NCBI GenBank assembly: GCA_001898035.1
Contig: MKRX01000001.1
Span: forward strand, 55,618-119,617
Length of the DNA: 64,000 nt
Direction: 5' to 3'
Origin: Armatimonadetes bacterium 55-13
GTDB taxonomy: Bacteria > Armatimonadota > Fimbriimonadia > Fimbriimonadales > Fimbriimonadaceae
Below, one piece after another: positions 26,354-34,965 of this stretch. Below the pieces are notes generated by a model. It did not search any database. It was not told where the DNA came from and worked only from the letters and a program-made list of their open reading frames with translations. Every line of letters starts with the position of its first letter. Position 1 is the stretch's first letter. The translations under genes were made by a program, and so were the position numbers.

Positions 26354-27259
26354 ATGGCTTCAATCGTGTCTCGACAAGTGGCTCGGTCCGAAGCAGAGCA
26401 TTACGCTCGCGCGGCGAAACGGGGCGAGTTTGTTTCTCGGGTTCTGAAAGTTGGGGTGTGGATTGCGCTCTTGGTGGGAGCGGTGGCGTTTTTGATGCCG
26501 CTCTACATCATGGTGGTGATGTCGCTGAAGACGCCGGCGGAGATTGCGAAGTCGAGCGCTTGGGCTTGGCCGCAGGAATTGACTTGGGAGAACTTTAAAA
26601 CGGTTCTGACGAATCCCAATGCTCCGTTCTTCGCGTTCTTGCGGAACTCGGCGGTGATCGCTTCGTTTAGCACGGTCGGGGTTATCTTGTCTTCGAGCAT
26701 GGTGGCGTATCCGTTTGCGCGGCTGAAGTTTCGCGGACGGGATCGGTTGTTTGTGCTGTTGTTGAGCACGATGATGCTGCCAGGGATCGTGACGTTGATT
26801 CCTTCGTTCTTGCTTTTCAGGAACCTGCACTGGATCGATACGAATTTGCCTTTGATTGTGCCGGCGTTCTTTGGCGGGGGCGCCTATAACATCTTCTTGC
26901 TAAGGCAGTTCTTCATGGGGATTCCAAGGGAGTTGGATGAGGCGGCGATCTTGGATGGCGCGAATCATGCGACGATCTTTTGGCGCGTGATCATGCCTAA
27001 TTCGGGGGCGGCGTTGGCGACGGTCGGGGTCTTCTGCTTTATCTATCAGTGGAAAGACTTTATGGGGCCGTTGATCTTCTTGAACGATCCGGAGAAGCAG
27101 ACGTTGGAGCTGGGGCTGCGGACTTATCAGCAGTTGAACGCAGAGCGATGGGAGCTTTTGATGGCGGGCTCGGTGTTGGTCATCATTCCGTTGATCGTGA
27201 TCTTTATGGTTGGGCAGAAGTACTTCGTGCGGGGCATTGTGATGACGGGCGGGAAGTAG
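26354..27259 (+). CDS. ABC sugar transporter permease (MalG-like)
   Basis: The 301-residue protein has a basic N-terminal cytoplasmic stretch, a first membrane helix at about 33-55, and about six helices in all. The EAA motif ELDEAAILDGANHATIFWRVIMP near 200 is typical of the second permease of CUT1 sugar importers. It starts immediately after the stop of the fused binding-protein/permease gene and surely forms the heterodimeric channel with it. Confidence 0.93.
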   Translation: MASIVSRQVARSEAEHYARAAKRGEFVSRVLKVGVWIALLVGAVAFLMPLYIMVVMSLKTPAEIAKSSAWAWPQELTWENFKTVLTNPNAPFFAFLRNSAVIASFSTVGVILSSSMVAYPFARLKFRGRDRLFVLLLSTMMLPGIVTLIPSFLLFRNLHWIDTNLPLIVPAFFGGGAYNIFLLRQFFMGIPRELDEAAILDGANHATIFWRVIMPNSGAALATVGVFCFIYQWKDFMGPLIFLNDPEKQTLELGLRTYQQLNAERWELLMAGSVLVIIPLIVIFMVGQKYFVRGIVMTGGK

Positions 27260-27294
27260 CCCACTCGCAATGGGGATTGGCTCATAATTCCTCT

Positions 27295-27795
27295 GTGCGA
27301 ATCTTAACGGCGGGGTACGGGAACCGGGGTTTTGAGGGGTTTCTGGCGGTGCTTCGTCGGCACGGGGTGACGCACTTGGTGGATGTGCGGTCGGTGCCGC
27401 AGTCTAGCTATTGGGAAGATTTTCGGCGGGAGCGGTTGGCGCTTTTGATGCGCGATACGGAGATTCGCTATATCTACATGGGGGATACCCTGGGTGGGGT
27501 GGATGGGAGCCCGGTCTTGTGCAAGGTCCCAGATTCGGTGGATCTAGAGCCTTTGCGGGCGGAGCCGAAGTTGGAGTTGGGGCTTCGGAAGCTGATGGAA
27601 GCGGCGGGTGATCCTTCGCGAAAGATCCTTTTGATGTGCGGGTGTTTACGACCGCATCGGTGCCATCGGTCGCGGCTTTTGGGACCGGCGTTGGTAGCTC
27701 GCGGGGTGGAGCTGTTTCATCTGGACGAGCATGGGGAGCCGGTTTCGCAGGCTCAGGTGGAGGCGGAAGCAGAGCCGCAGGGGAGTTTGTTTTAG
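27295..27795 (+). CDS. DUF488 family protein
   Basis: The GTG at 27295 starts the family-typical VRILTAGYGNRGFEGFLAVL; longer versions would run back into the permease gene. The 166-residue product contains the DUF488 features: an early GYG, LVDVRSVPQS near 30, a middle YIYMGDTLGG, and the C-terminal LLMCGCLRPHRCHRSRL (C-x-CHR) motif. The biochemical role of the family is unknown. It lies 35 bases after the ABC permease and may be cotranscribed. The stretch after it (27796-27861) is a CTTG-rich simple sequence ahead of the convergent uvrC. Confidence 0.88.
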   Translation: MRILTAGYGNRGFEGFLAVLRRHGVTHLVDVRSVPQSSYWEDFRRERLALLMRDTEIRYIYMGDTLGGVDGSPVLCKVPDSVDLEPLRAEPKLELGLRKLMEAAGDPSRKILLMCGCLRPHRCHRSRLLGPALVARGVELFHLDEHGEPVSQAQVEAEAEPQGSLF

Positions 27796-27861
27796 GCGAT
27801 TGCCTTGCAGTGGCTTTGCTTTGCTTGGCTCTTGCCTTGCTTGGCGGGGCGCCCATGCCAC

Positions 27862-29802
27862 TTAGCCTTCTTGGAGGTATTCGCGGACTTGTTCGGCGAG
27901 GCGTTTGGTCATGGTGGGGACGGCGGCGAGGTCTTCTACGGTGGCGCGGCGGATGCCTTCTACCGAGCCGAACGTTCTGAGCAAGAGTCTTCGGCGGCGG
28001 GGGCCGATGCCGGGGATTTCTTCGATGGCGGAGCCGGTCATTCGTTTATCGCGGAGTTTGCGGTGGAAGGAAATGGCGAAGCGGTGGGCTTCGTCTCTTA
28101 GCTTTCGGAGCAAGAGCAAGCCGGGGGAATTGAGCGGGAGTTCGAAGTCTCGGTACTCGTAGGCGTCAGAGACGCCCTCAAACTTGTAGGGGAGATCGCG
28201 AGCGCGGCCGGGATCGGATTCCATTTCTTCCCGGGGAACGTTTGAGGCAGGCGGAACGTGGGTCGGTTGGTAGATGATCTCGTGGCGCTTGGCGAGGCCG
28301 ACCATGGGGACGGAGAGTCGGAGATCATCCCGTGCCTTGAGGGCGGCGGCGAGTTGTCCCTTGCCGCCGTCGATCATGATGAGATCGGGAAGCTTGGCGA
28401 ACTTTTCATCGCCGTCCAGGTAGGCGCGGAGGCGGCGGGTGATAACTTCGTGCATCATGGCGAAGTCATTCGGGCTCTCGGGGTGCCAGCGGATTTTAAA
28501 GCGACGGTATTCGGCCTTGGCAGCTTCTCCGTTTTCGACGACGACCATTGAGCCGACGGGAGCGGTGCCCTGGATATTTGAGATGTCATAGCCCTCGACT
28601 CGGAGGGGCAGGGTGGGGAGGCCCAGGGTTTCTTGGAGTTGGCTCATGGCCTCTTCGGCCCAGGCTTCCTTTTGGCTGAGTTCCTGACTAAATAGCGCCA
28701 AGGCTTGTTCGGCGTTGTTCGCGGCCATGTCCACCAGACGGAGCTTTTCTCCACCCTGAGGGACTTCGACCGTAACGGCGGCGCCTCTTCGTTGGCGGAG
28801 CCAAGACTGGACAATGTTTCGTTCTTCGATCTCGACGGGGAGCAGGATCTCGCGTGGGACCTCGGGGGCTTGTGCGTAGTACTGCTTGACGAATTCTTGG
28901 ACCGCCTCTTGGGTGGGAGCCTCGCTGGCGCCGTCAAGAATGAACTGCCGTTGACCGATGAGCTTGCCACCTCGGACATAAAGCATTTGGATGGCGGCTC
29001 CGCGGTCGTCTTTTACGACGGCGATCACGTCTTGGTCGGTTTGGTCGCTGGAGAGGACCTTTTGTTTTTGGAGGACGTTCTCGATGGCTTGGATTTGGTC
29101 GCGGATTTGGGCGGCGCGTTCGAAATCCAGGTTTTCGGCGGCTTCGTTCATCTCGCGTTTGAGGTCGTTGACCATAGACTCTTCGCGACCTTGAAGGAAG
29201 CGCTCTACTTTTCCGACGACTTCTTTGTATTCCTTGGAGTCGGCAAGACCAGCGCAAGGGCCGAGGCAGCGGTTGAGGTGATAGTAGAGGCAGGGGCGCT
29301 GTTCTTCCCGACCGCTCCAACTCTTTCCGCAGGGGATGAGGGGGAAGACTTTGTGGAGTAGGTCGAGGGTGTCTCGGACCGAGAACGCGGAGGTGTAGGG
29401 ACCGAAGTATTTGGCTCCGTCTTTCTTCACACGCCGGGTGAACATGACGCGGGGGAACTTCTCGTTGGTGATTGTGATGTAGGGGTAGCTCTTATCGTCC
29501 CTCAGGCGGACATTGAAGGGGGGACGGTGCTCCTTGATGAGATTGCATTCAAGGACGAGGGCTTCGACTTCGCTATCGACGACGATCCACTCCATGTCCC
29601 GGACTTTGGACACGAGGCGGGCGATTCGGAGGCCGTGGCGGGCGGAGTCTTGGAAGTAGCTACGGACCCGGTTTCGGAGGTTGATGGCCTTTCCCACGTA
29701 GAGGACGTTTTCCTTTTCGTCCTTGTAGATGTAGCAACCCGGGTTGGTAGGAAGAAGCTTGAGCTTTTCCGTGACCTGGTCGGGGAGCTTGGTCTTTTTC
29801 AT
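27862..29802 (-). CDS. uvrC: Excinuclease ABC subunit C
   Basis: The 646-residue protein shows all UvrC parts: the N-terminal GIY-YIG nuclease (NPGCYIYKDEKENVLYVGKA), a Cys-rich segment PCLYYHLNRCLGPC near 150-165, the UvrB-binding UVR motif near 205-240 (REMNEAAENLDFERAAQIRDQ), the RNase H-like nuclease beginning VEGYDISNIQGT near 405, and a C-terminal helix-hairpin-helix pair (EEIPGIGPRRRRLLLRTFGS). It makes the two incisions of nucleotide excision repair with UvrA and UvrB. It stands alone here, divergent from the next gene. Confidence 0.97.
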   Translation of the reverse strand: MKKTKLPDQVTEKLKLLPTNPGCYIYKDEKENVLYVGKAINLRNRVRSYFQDSARHGLRIARLVSKVRDMEWIVVDSEVEALVLECNLIKEHRPPFNVRLRDDKSYPYITITNEKFPRVMFTRRVKKDGAKYFGPYTSAFSVRDTLDLLHKVFPLIPCGKSWSGREEQRPCLYYHLNRCLGPCAGLADSKEYKEVVGKVERFLQGREESMVNDLKREMNEAAENLDFERAAQIRDQIQAIENVLQKQKVLSSDQTDQDVIAVVKDDRGAAIQMLYVRGGKLIGQRQFILDGASEAPTQEAVQEFVKQYYAQAPEVPREILLPVEIEERNIVQSWLRQRRGAAVTVEVPQGGEKLRLVDMAANNAEQALALFSQELSQKEAWAEEAMSQLQETLGLPTLPLRVEGYDISNIQGTAPVGSMVVVENGEAAKAEYRRFKIRWHPESPNDFAMMHEVITRRLRAYLDGDEKFAKLPDLIMIDGGKGQLAAALKARDDLRLSVPMVGLAKRHEIIYQPTHVPPASNVPREEMESDPGRARDLPYKFEGVSDAYEYRDFELPLNSPGLLLLRKLRDEAHRFAISFHRKLRDKRMTGSAIEEIPGIGPRRRRLLLRTFGSVEGIRRATVEDLAAVPTMTKRLAEQVREYLQEG

Positions 29803-29962
29803 GGGATCGTAAGCGTTCTACGTTGTAGTTTGTCTTCTATTTTGTCGTACAGGGCTTTCGTTCTCACGGAAGTTGTACATCGGGCAAAAGGCCGACAGAA
29901 GGGTCGGATGGAACCTACCTATGCTGAACATGGGTCATTGGCCTTTAGTGGAGGAATAAACA

Positions 29963-30544
29963 ATGCTTGGAAGTTTAGCTTTGGGATTTGCAGTATCGAC
30001 GATATTGGGCTCTCCTTCTGGATGCGCATCGGCGAAACAGAGCTTAACGCCGGGAGACTTGGCGCCCGAGTTTTTGATTAGCTCAATCGAAGGGAAACGG
30101 CTGTCTCTAAAGGATCTGCGAGGGGAAGGGGTGGTCTTTCTCTACTTCATCAAGGATGGGGATTCGGTGAACAACGATGCGATGCCCTACATCCATCGCC
30201 TGATCAGAGCCTACTATCCGAACGAGCATGCCAAGTTTTTTGGCGTCATTAATGTCGATCAGAGCCGTGCCAGGGCGTGGAATGCGGAAATCAATCCACC
30301 GTACAAGCTCCTGTTGGATCCGAGAGGAGACTTGATTTACAAGTACAAGATCGAGAGCTCACCGGCAATCGTGGAGATCGATACTGAGGGCAAGATCGTG
30401 AAGGAGTGGCAAGGGTTTTCGGGGTACTGGCTGAAGGACCTCAATGGATTCGTCTCCAAGGCCACTCGAAAGCCATTAAAACAGTTCGATTTCAGCAAGA
30501 CTCCGTCCGTCACTCAGTTTGGTAGGCCTTATCGCGGAGGGTAG
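29963..30544 (+). CDS. Thioredoxin-fold (AhpC/TlpA-like) exported protein lacking catalytic cysteines
   Basis: The 193-residue protein has an N-terminal hydrophobic segment (about 2-20) ending at GSPSGC, which could be a degenerate lipobox or a signal peptidase I site. Then follows a redoxin fold: LTPGDLAPEFLISSIEGKRLSLKDLRG, GVVFLYFIKDGDSVNN, and NPPYKLLLDPRGDLIYKYKI, with SSPAIVEID (cis-Pro loop). In active family members a Cys pair or peroxidatic Cys follows the FLYF strand; here it reads IKDGDSVNND and the only Cys in the protein is the one at the signal region. It is therefore unlikely to be a thiol oxidoreductase. GGAGG lies before ATG 29963. Confidence 0.75.
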   Translation: MLGSLALGFAVSTILGSPSGCASAKQSLTPGDLAPEFLISSIEGKRLSLKDLRGEGVVFLYFIKDGDSVNNDAMPYIHRLIRAYYPNEHAKFFGVINVDQSRARAWNAEINPPYKLLLDPRGDLIYKYKIESSPAIVEIDTEGKIVKEWQGFSGYWLKDLNGFVSKATRKPLKQFDFSKTPSVTQFGRPYRGG

Positions 30545-30585
30545 GGAACATTCGCCGAGGTGTGTGCATTACGTGATGTGAGAAT

Positions 30586-30616
30586 GGGAACGCCCATTGA
30601 TTTACCGAGCGTTCCC
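30586..30616. repeat. Inverted repeat in the leader of the ECF sigma gene
   Basis: A perfect 8-bp inverted repeat GGGAACGC / GCGTTCCC (30586-30593 with 30609-30616), spaced by 15 bases, ends 8 bases before the sigma-factor ATG. It could be an operator, a leader hairpin masking the start, or the terminator of the preceding gene, though it has no T run. Confidence 0.5.
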
Positions 30617-30624
30617 TCGCGCAC

Positions 30625-31200
30625 ATGCCTACCTTTTCCGGCTCGATGTATTATGGGGTTCAACGTGGCCACACGGGGGTCACGGGCGATGCCTTAATGC
30701 GGGACTTCGAATCTCAATTGCGACGAGAACTCCCCACGCTGTTTCGCGTGGCGAAGCGGCTTGCCCGCAATGCTGAAGAAGCGGAGGATCTGGTGGGGCA
30801 GACGCTTTACAGCGCTTGCAAAGCGCAGAAGTCTTTCGATGGGCAGTATTTGCGAAGTTGGCTCATCCGAATCATGCGAAACGAGTTCAATACTGTTTTG
30901 CGGCGTGAAGGATCGCGACCTACGTTGGTGCTAGAAGAGCACGAAAGCGTGGTGGATCCTTTTTGGGACGAAGTCTCTTGGCGGGTGGACGCGGAAACAA
31001 TATTAAGGGAACTGCAAAACTTGAGTTCTGAACACCGGTTGATTATTCAGCTGTGCGACGTTGAGGAGATGAGCTACGAGGAAGCGGCGGCGGCTCTGGA
31101 AATTCCGCTTGGAACCGTTCGTTCTCGACTCTTTCGCGCGCGGGCCAAACTGCGCGACCACTTAGCCGGCCGGATCACGGTGGAAGGGGGCGTCCGATGA
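30625..31200 (+). CDS. ECF-family RNA polymerase sigma factor
   Basis: The 191-residue protein has region 2 (LFRVAKRLARNAEEAEDLVGQTLYSACKA, then SWLIRIMRNEFNTVLRR) and region 4 (LSSEHRLIIQLCDVEEMSYEEAAAALEIPLGTVRSRLFRARAKLRDHL) with a clear helix-turn-helix. Internal ATGs at 30646 and 30697 are alternative starts; the latter would begin just before the conserved region. Its stop overlaps the start of the next gene (ATGA), whose product looks like its membrane anti-sigma factor. The signal that releases it is unknown. Confidence 0.93.
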   Translation: MPTFSGSMYYGVQRGHTGVTGDALMRDFESQLRRELPTLFRVAKRLARNAEEAEDLVGQTLYSACKAQKSFDGQYLRSWLIRIMRNEFNTVLRREGSRPTLVLEEHESVVDPFWDEVSWRVDAETILRELQNLSSEHRLIIQLCDVEEMSYEEAAAALEIPLGTVRSRLFRARAKLRDHLAGRITVEGGVR

Positions 31201-31865
31201 GCCAAGTTGACTGGCAGGCGTACTTGGATGGCTCTCTCAGTCCGGAAGACCGAGCGGCGGCGGACCGTCTCCTGGATACGAGTCCCGACGCTCAAGAGCA
31301 GCTGGCGGGGTTGAGAGTCTTTATTGCGAGCGTTAGGGAAGCCGGACGCTCCGAAGAGGTTCCTTTGGCTCGGTTGGAAGCATTGGTTCCCACCATTAGG
31401 CCGCCCTGGTGGCGGCGTGGCGCTTGGTTGACGGCTTCGGCGGTGGCGGCCATTTTGGTCTTGGCGATCTATCTGCGGCCAAGCGCACCGAATGCGACGT
31501 TGAGTGATCGATTGGTCACCAACGATCCGGTGGTGGCGGCACAATGGGTTCAGTCCTCCATGCCTTTCCGGGTTCCGACTATAGACCTAGGGCCATCTAT
31601 GCCGTTGAAATTGATTCACCACACCGACAAATCCTGCTGTTTTGACTATTTGGTCCATGGAAAGATCTATCACGTCAACGTCTATGAGAAGGGTGAACGA
31701 AGGGGATCGGGGCGTGAAATTAAGCTGAAATGCGGCACGACGGCGTATGTTGGCCATGGCGTCCACTGGGAACAGAATGATTTGGCATTCTATGTTATCG
31801 GTCCGGATGAGTCCACCAGCGTCGAAGTTGCGACGCTAGCGAGCAGCCAGTTGAATAGAGCCTGA
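31197..31865 (+). CDS. Putative membrane anti-sigma factor without zinc motif
   Basis: The 222-residue protein has a cytoplasmic N-terminal helical part resembling anti-sigma domains (VDWQAYLDGSLSPEDRAAADRLL), one membrane helix (about 76-95, RGAWLTASAVAAILVLAIYL), and an outside domain of about 125 residues. The HxxxCxxC zinc site of ZAS-type anti-sigma factors is absent. The outer domain has a vicinal pair (DKSCCFDYLVHG) and a further Cys in KCGTTAYVGHG, which could respond to redox state or metal. Translational coupling to the sigma gene supports the assignment. The next gene, nhaA, follows after 31 bases. Confidence 0.8.
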   Translation: MSQVDWQAYLDGSLSPEDRAAADRLLDTSPDAQEQLAGLRVFIASVREAGRSEEVPLARLEALVPTIRPPWWRRGAWLTASAVAAILVLAIYLRPSAPNATLSDRLVTNDPVVAAQWVQSSMPFRVPTIDLGPSMPLKLIHHTDKSCCFDYLVHGKIYHVNVYEKGERRGSGREIKLKCGTTAYVGHGVHWEQNDLAFYVIGPDESTSVEVATLASSQLNRA

Positions 31866-31896
31866 GCAAGCTGAATTCGAGTATTGTGAATTCGCG

Positions 31897-33255
31897 GTGC
31901 AAAGGAAATCTCGGTTCGTCGATCGTAAAAAACCCCTTCGCGAAAAACTGTTGCGGCCGTTTGCCGAATTCGCCAAGACGGAGGCCTCCAGCGGCATTGT
32001 CTTGATGATCGCGGCGGTGGTGGCGTTGGTCTGGGCCAACTCACCCTGGGCGGAAAGCTACTTCCACATCTGGGAAAGCCAAGTCATGGTGGTCTTCGGG
32101 CCGCTCAAGTTGGACAAGCATCTCATCCACTGGATCAACGACGGCTTGATGGCTGTGTTCTTTTTCCTCGTTGGGCTTGAGATCAAGCGTGAAATCCTGC
32201 TTGGTGAACTTGCTTCGATTCGGAAGGCCACCCTGCCGATTGTCGCGGCGATTGGAGGAATGGTGGTACCTGCGCTTATTTACGCAGCGATTAACCATGG
32301 GCATCCTACTGCCAAAGGCTGGGGAATACCGATGGCGACGGACATTGCGTTCGCGCTAGGCGTTTTGAATCTACTGGGCCCGCGGGTGCCGTTCGCTCTC
32401 AAAGTGTTCTTGGCGGCGGTGGCGATTGTGGACGATATTGGGGCCGTTGCAGTCATTGCAGTTTTTTATTCGGAAGAAATTCAGTGGGCCATGCTGGGCG
32501 CGGCAGGCGCGATTCTGGTGGTCATGGTCGCGATCAATCGACTGGGAATCCGGGGGCCGATTTACTATCTGATCCCGGGTGTTTTGGTTTGGTATTTCTT
32601 CCTCAAGTCAGGTATCCATGCGACCATTGCCGGAGTTCTTACGGCGATGCTGATTCCGACTCGCGTCCATTTGGTCCCGAACGAATTTGCCAGTGAAGCT
32701 CGCGAAGCTCTGGAGGAGTTCGATAAGCATTGCTCCTCCGCCGAGCGATCAATCATGAACCAGGATCAGCAAACGGCAGTACACGCCTTGGAGAAAGCTT
32801 GCGAGAGGGTGCAGATGCCGTTACAGCGAATCGAGCATATGCTTCACCCTTGGGTGAGCTTGCTGATCATGCCGATCTTCGCATTCGCCAACGCGGGCGT
32901 CGTTTTGAGCGGCGGAGTGGCAGGTTTGGTGACCGAACCAGCCAGTTTGGGCGTCGTTTTGGGACTCTTCATCGGAAAACCCGTCGGGGTCGTCTTGGCT
33001 TCCTATCTGGCGGTGAAAGCAAAAGTTGCCAGCCTGCCTGACCGGGTTGGTTGGCGTCAGATGATTGGGGTGGGGATCTTGGCGGGAATCGGATTTACGA
33101 TGTCATTGTTTATTGCCGATTTGGCATTCACCGACGCGACTCATTTGATGCATGCGAAGCTCGCGATTCTCAGTGGATCGATCTTGGCGGGCACTGCGGG
33201 GTTCTTGTTACTTTGGCGGCATGGGCGGTCACGACGGGCGGTTGGAACTACCTAG
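31897..33255 (+). CDS. nhaA: Na+/H+ antiporter NhaA
   Basis: The 452-residue protein has about twelve membrane helices with the NhaA hallmarks: NDGLMAVFFFLVGLEIKRE, GMVVPALIYAAIN, the essential Asp pair in AVAIVDDIGAVAVIAVFY, and the closing GIGFTMSLFIADLAF. It exchanges external protons for internal sodium at the inner membrane. The loop near residues 265-310 is longer and charged (EFDKHCSSAERSIMNQDQQ), explaining the greater length compared with E. coli NhaA. The start is GTG 31897. It could be cotranscribed with the sigma/anti-sigma pair. Its 3' end overlaps the convergent regulator gene by 27 bases. Confidence 0.95.
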   Translation: MQRKSRFVDRKKPLREKLLRPFAEFAKTEASSGIVLMIAAVVALVWANSPWAESYFHIWESQVMVVFGPLKLDKHLIHWINDGLMAVFFFLVGLEIKREILLGELASIRKATLPIVAAIGGMVVPALIYAAINHGHPTAKGWGIPMATDIAFALGVLNLLGPRVPFALKVFLAAVAIVDDIGAVAVIAVFYSEEIQWAMLGAAGAILVVMVAINRLGIRGPIYYLIPGVLVWYFFLKSGIHATIAGVLTAMLIPTRVHLVPNEFASEAREALEEFDKHCSSAERSIMNQDQQTAVHALEKACERVQMPLQRIEHMLHPWVSLLIMPIFAFANAGVVLSGGVAGLVTEPASLGVVLGLFIGKPVGVVLASYLAVKAKVASLPDRVGWRQMIGVGILAGIGFTMSLFIADLAFTDATHLMHAKLAILSGSILAGTAGFLLLWRHGRSRRAVGTT

Positions 33256-33777
33256 AAGATCTCGCATCTCGTCAAGCGACCGATCAGAGCCGAAGACTTG
33301 ACGATAGGCGACGTCGATGAGGTCGAAGATTTCGAGGAGCGCTTCCAAGCGGGTTCGCATGGTTTGGGCCGGGCCGGATGGATCGTCGGCAGGAACCCTA
33401 TCCAGGCATTCCCGGATGGCGTCTGCGGTGGGATCGATTTCTCGCCGTTTTCGCTCGCGAATGACCCTAATGAACATTTGATAAGGATCGATTTCGCTAA
33501 GATAGGTGTCTTTTCGGTCGCCCGGATGTCGAAAGCGGCGAACGATGCCCCAGTCCATGAGTTCGCGTAGATTCATGGAAGCGTTGCCTCGGCTGATCTG
33601 GAGGCGGTCCATGATTTCGTTGACTTCCATGGGGACGCCGGTAACGAAGAGAAGGGCGTGAATTTGGGCCATGGTGCGGTTAATGCCCCAGCTTGAACTC
33701 ATTCGGCCCCACTCCAAGATAAATTGATCTTGAGCCTGGGTCAGGCTGCTGTGGTCCGGGGCCGTGGGCTTTTCCAT
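33229..33777 (-). CDS. GbsR/MarR-type winged-helix transcriptional regulator
   Basis: I choose ATG 33777 (MEKPTAPDHSSL), giving 182 residues; the frame stays open for 59 codons upstream, but that segment overlaps the divergent PilZ gene. The domain begins FILEWGRMSSSWGINRTMAQIHALLFVTG and continues with MEVNEIMDRLQISRGNASMNLRELMDWGIV, a winged helix as in GbsR (glycine betaine) regulators. A helical C-terminal part probably dimerises. It lies next to nhaA, which hints at osmotic or salt control, but no target site is demonstrated. Confidence 0.88.
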   Translation of the reverse strand: MEKPTAPDHSSLTQAQDQFILEWGRMSSSWGINRTMAQIHALLFVTGVPMEVNEIMDRLQISRGNASMNLRELMDWGIVRRFRHPGDRKDTYLSEIDPYQMFIRVIRERKRREIDPTADAIRECLDRVPADDPSGPAQTMRTRLEALLEIFDLIDVAYRQVFGSDRSLDEMRDLLGSSNRPS

Positions 33778-33847
33778 GGTTAGATTGAGTGTATCCGAAC
33801 CCAAACAGCCATAAACGCAATCCAAGAATACTGGAAGGTGGAATCCC

Positions 33848-34444
33848 TTGGCCGTATTTGAGAAGAGCGCTTTGATCGGCGCTCGCATTCGACTCCAACG
33901 ACTTTCCGACTCTGCCGCCTTTGGCGGGTGGGTACGGGCATTCGATAAGTCCAATTTGTTATTGGTTACCGATGGCGCTCCCTCGTTAGGAGCGAACGAT
34001 CGATTTGTGATGACCGTTGTGGGAGATGAGCTGTCGGCTTCGTTTATCGCCGATTTTGTCGATACGTTGGCTCTGGGAGCGGAAACGGTCTTTCATTTCA
34101 ACTTGATCAGCAAGGTGGATTATAAGCCTGCTACGGAAGAAGCTCGTCATCGGGTGAGAGAGTGCGTTGTACAACTTTCGATGGGCGCAGAGCGATCCGT
34201 GAGTGGCGTTTTACACGATGTTTCCGATCACGGGGCGGGAGTGCTGGCTTCGGAGAGCCTGGCCGCAGGCGCGGTCACCGAGATACTGCTGACGATCGCC
34301 GGAAGAGAGGTGCGGCTCCGAGCCGAAGTGCGTCATTGCAGCGCATCTCCTTCTGCACCAGGGATGTACAGAATTGGGTTGCGATTGCTGGAAATGGGGA
34401 GAATGGAGGGTGCGCTGTGGCGAGGTCTTGCCGAAGACGCGTAG
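33848..34444 (+). CDS. PilZ-domain protein (c-di-GMP receptor candidate)
   Basis: The 198-residue protein carries an N-terminal beta-rich domain (about 1-95, YcgR-N-like) and a C-terminal PilZ domain with RHRVRECVVQL near 100 and DVSDHGAGVLA near 123. Together these supply the RxxxR and (D/N)xSxxG binding signature, so it should bind cyclic di-GMP. The start is TTG 33848, supported by GGAAGGTGG six bases upstream. A second PilZ protein and an HD-GYP protein are encoded 2 to 4 kb away. Confidence 0.85.
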   Translation: MAVFEKSALIGARIRLQRLSDSAAFGGWVRAFDKSNLLLVTDGAPSLGANDRFVMTVVGDELSASFIADFVDTLALGAETVFHFNLISKVDYKPATEEARHRVRECVVQLSMGAERSVSGVLHDVSDHGAGVLASESLAAGAVTEILLTIAGREVRLRAEVRHCSASPSAPGMYRIGLRLLEMGRMEGALWRGLAEDA

Positions 34445-34667
34445 GCTTTCATCGTCAACGAGCCAATTGGCGTTGTCGTTGGAAACGATGTTGAGGCAGA
34501 TTTTGATCGATTGTTAAGAGATCATTCAGAGCGATCTTTAAACACCGGTAACGGATATCACCGTTCGGTTTTCAGAGCAGAAGCCCGTTTGGGGCCGAGA
34601 TGATATCTCTTCCCGCCATTGGAGAGAGAGTAGGGAAGGGCGACGCTGCACTTCCGAGAGATTGAAG

Positions 34668-34913
34668 TTAGCCTGCTAACTCGGTGGCCTTTTCTCGATT
34701 GAGGTCGATAAAGCTCCGCCATTGAGCAGGCACATCGGTATCGACAAAGATTGCGGTAACGGGGCATTCGGGTTCGCAGAGACCACAGTCAATGCACTCG
34801 TCAGGGTTGATATAGACCTGATCCTCGCCTTCATAGATGCAATCGACCGGGCAAACGGTCATACAGGACTTGTCCTTGACTCCGATACAGGGTTCAGCGA
34901 CTACGTAGGGCAT
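34668..34913 (-). CDS. Seven-iron ferredoxin
   Basis: The 81-residue protein has the Cys pattern of [3Fe-4S][4Fe-4S] ferredoxins: C9, C17, C21, C25 and C40, C43, C46, C50 (EPCIG...[10 protein letters not shown]...[11 protein letters not shown]). By analogy to the Azotobacter FdI class, C9, C17 and C50 would hold the 3Fe cluster and C21, C40, C43 and C46 the 4Fe cluster. It is a cytoplasmic electron carrier of low potential. A TetR-type regulator gene lies 52 bases upstream on the same strand and may be cotranscribed. Confidence 0.95.
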   Translation of the reverse strand: MPYVVAEPCIGVKDKSCMTVCPVDCIYEGEDQVYINPDECIDCGLCEPECPVTAIFVDTDVPAQWRSFIDLNREKATELAG

Positions 34914-34965
34914 CTTTTTTCTATCCTTAGATTGAGCAGTTTAACATACGACGCCCAAGAGATTC

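Noticed and set aside
34445-34767. Short frames between the PilZ and ferredoxin genes
   Set aside because: They overlap the ferredoxin gene or lack start signals. The gap shows only a weak AACGG/CCGTT repeat.
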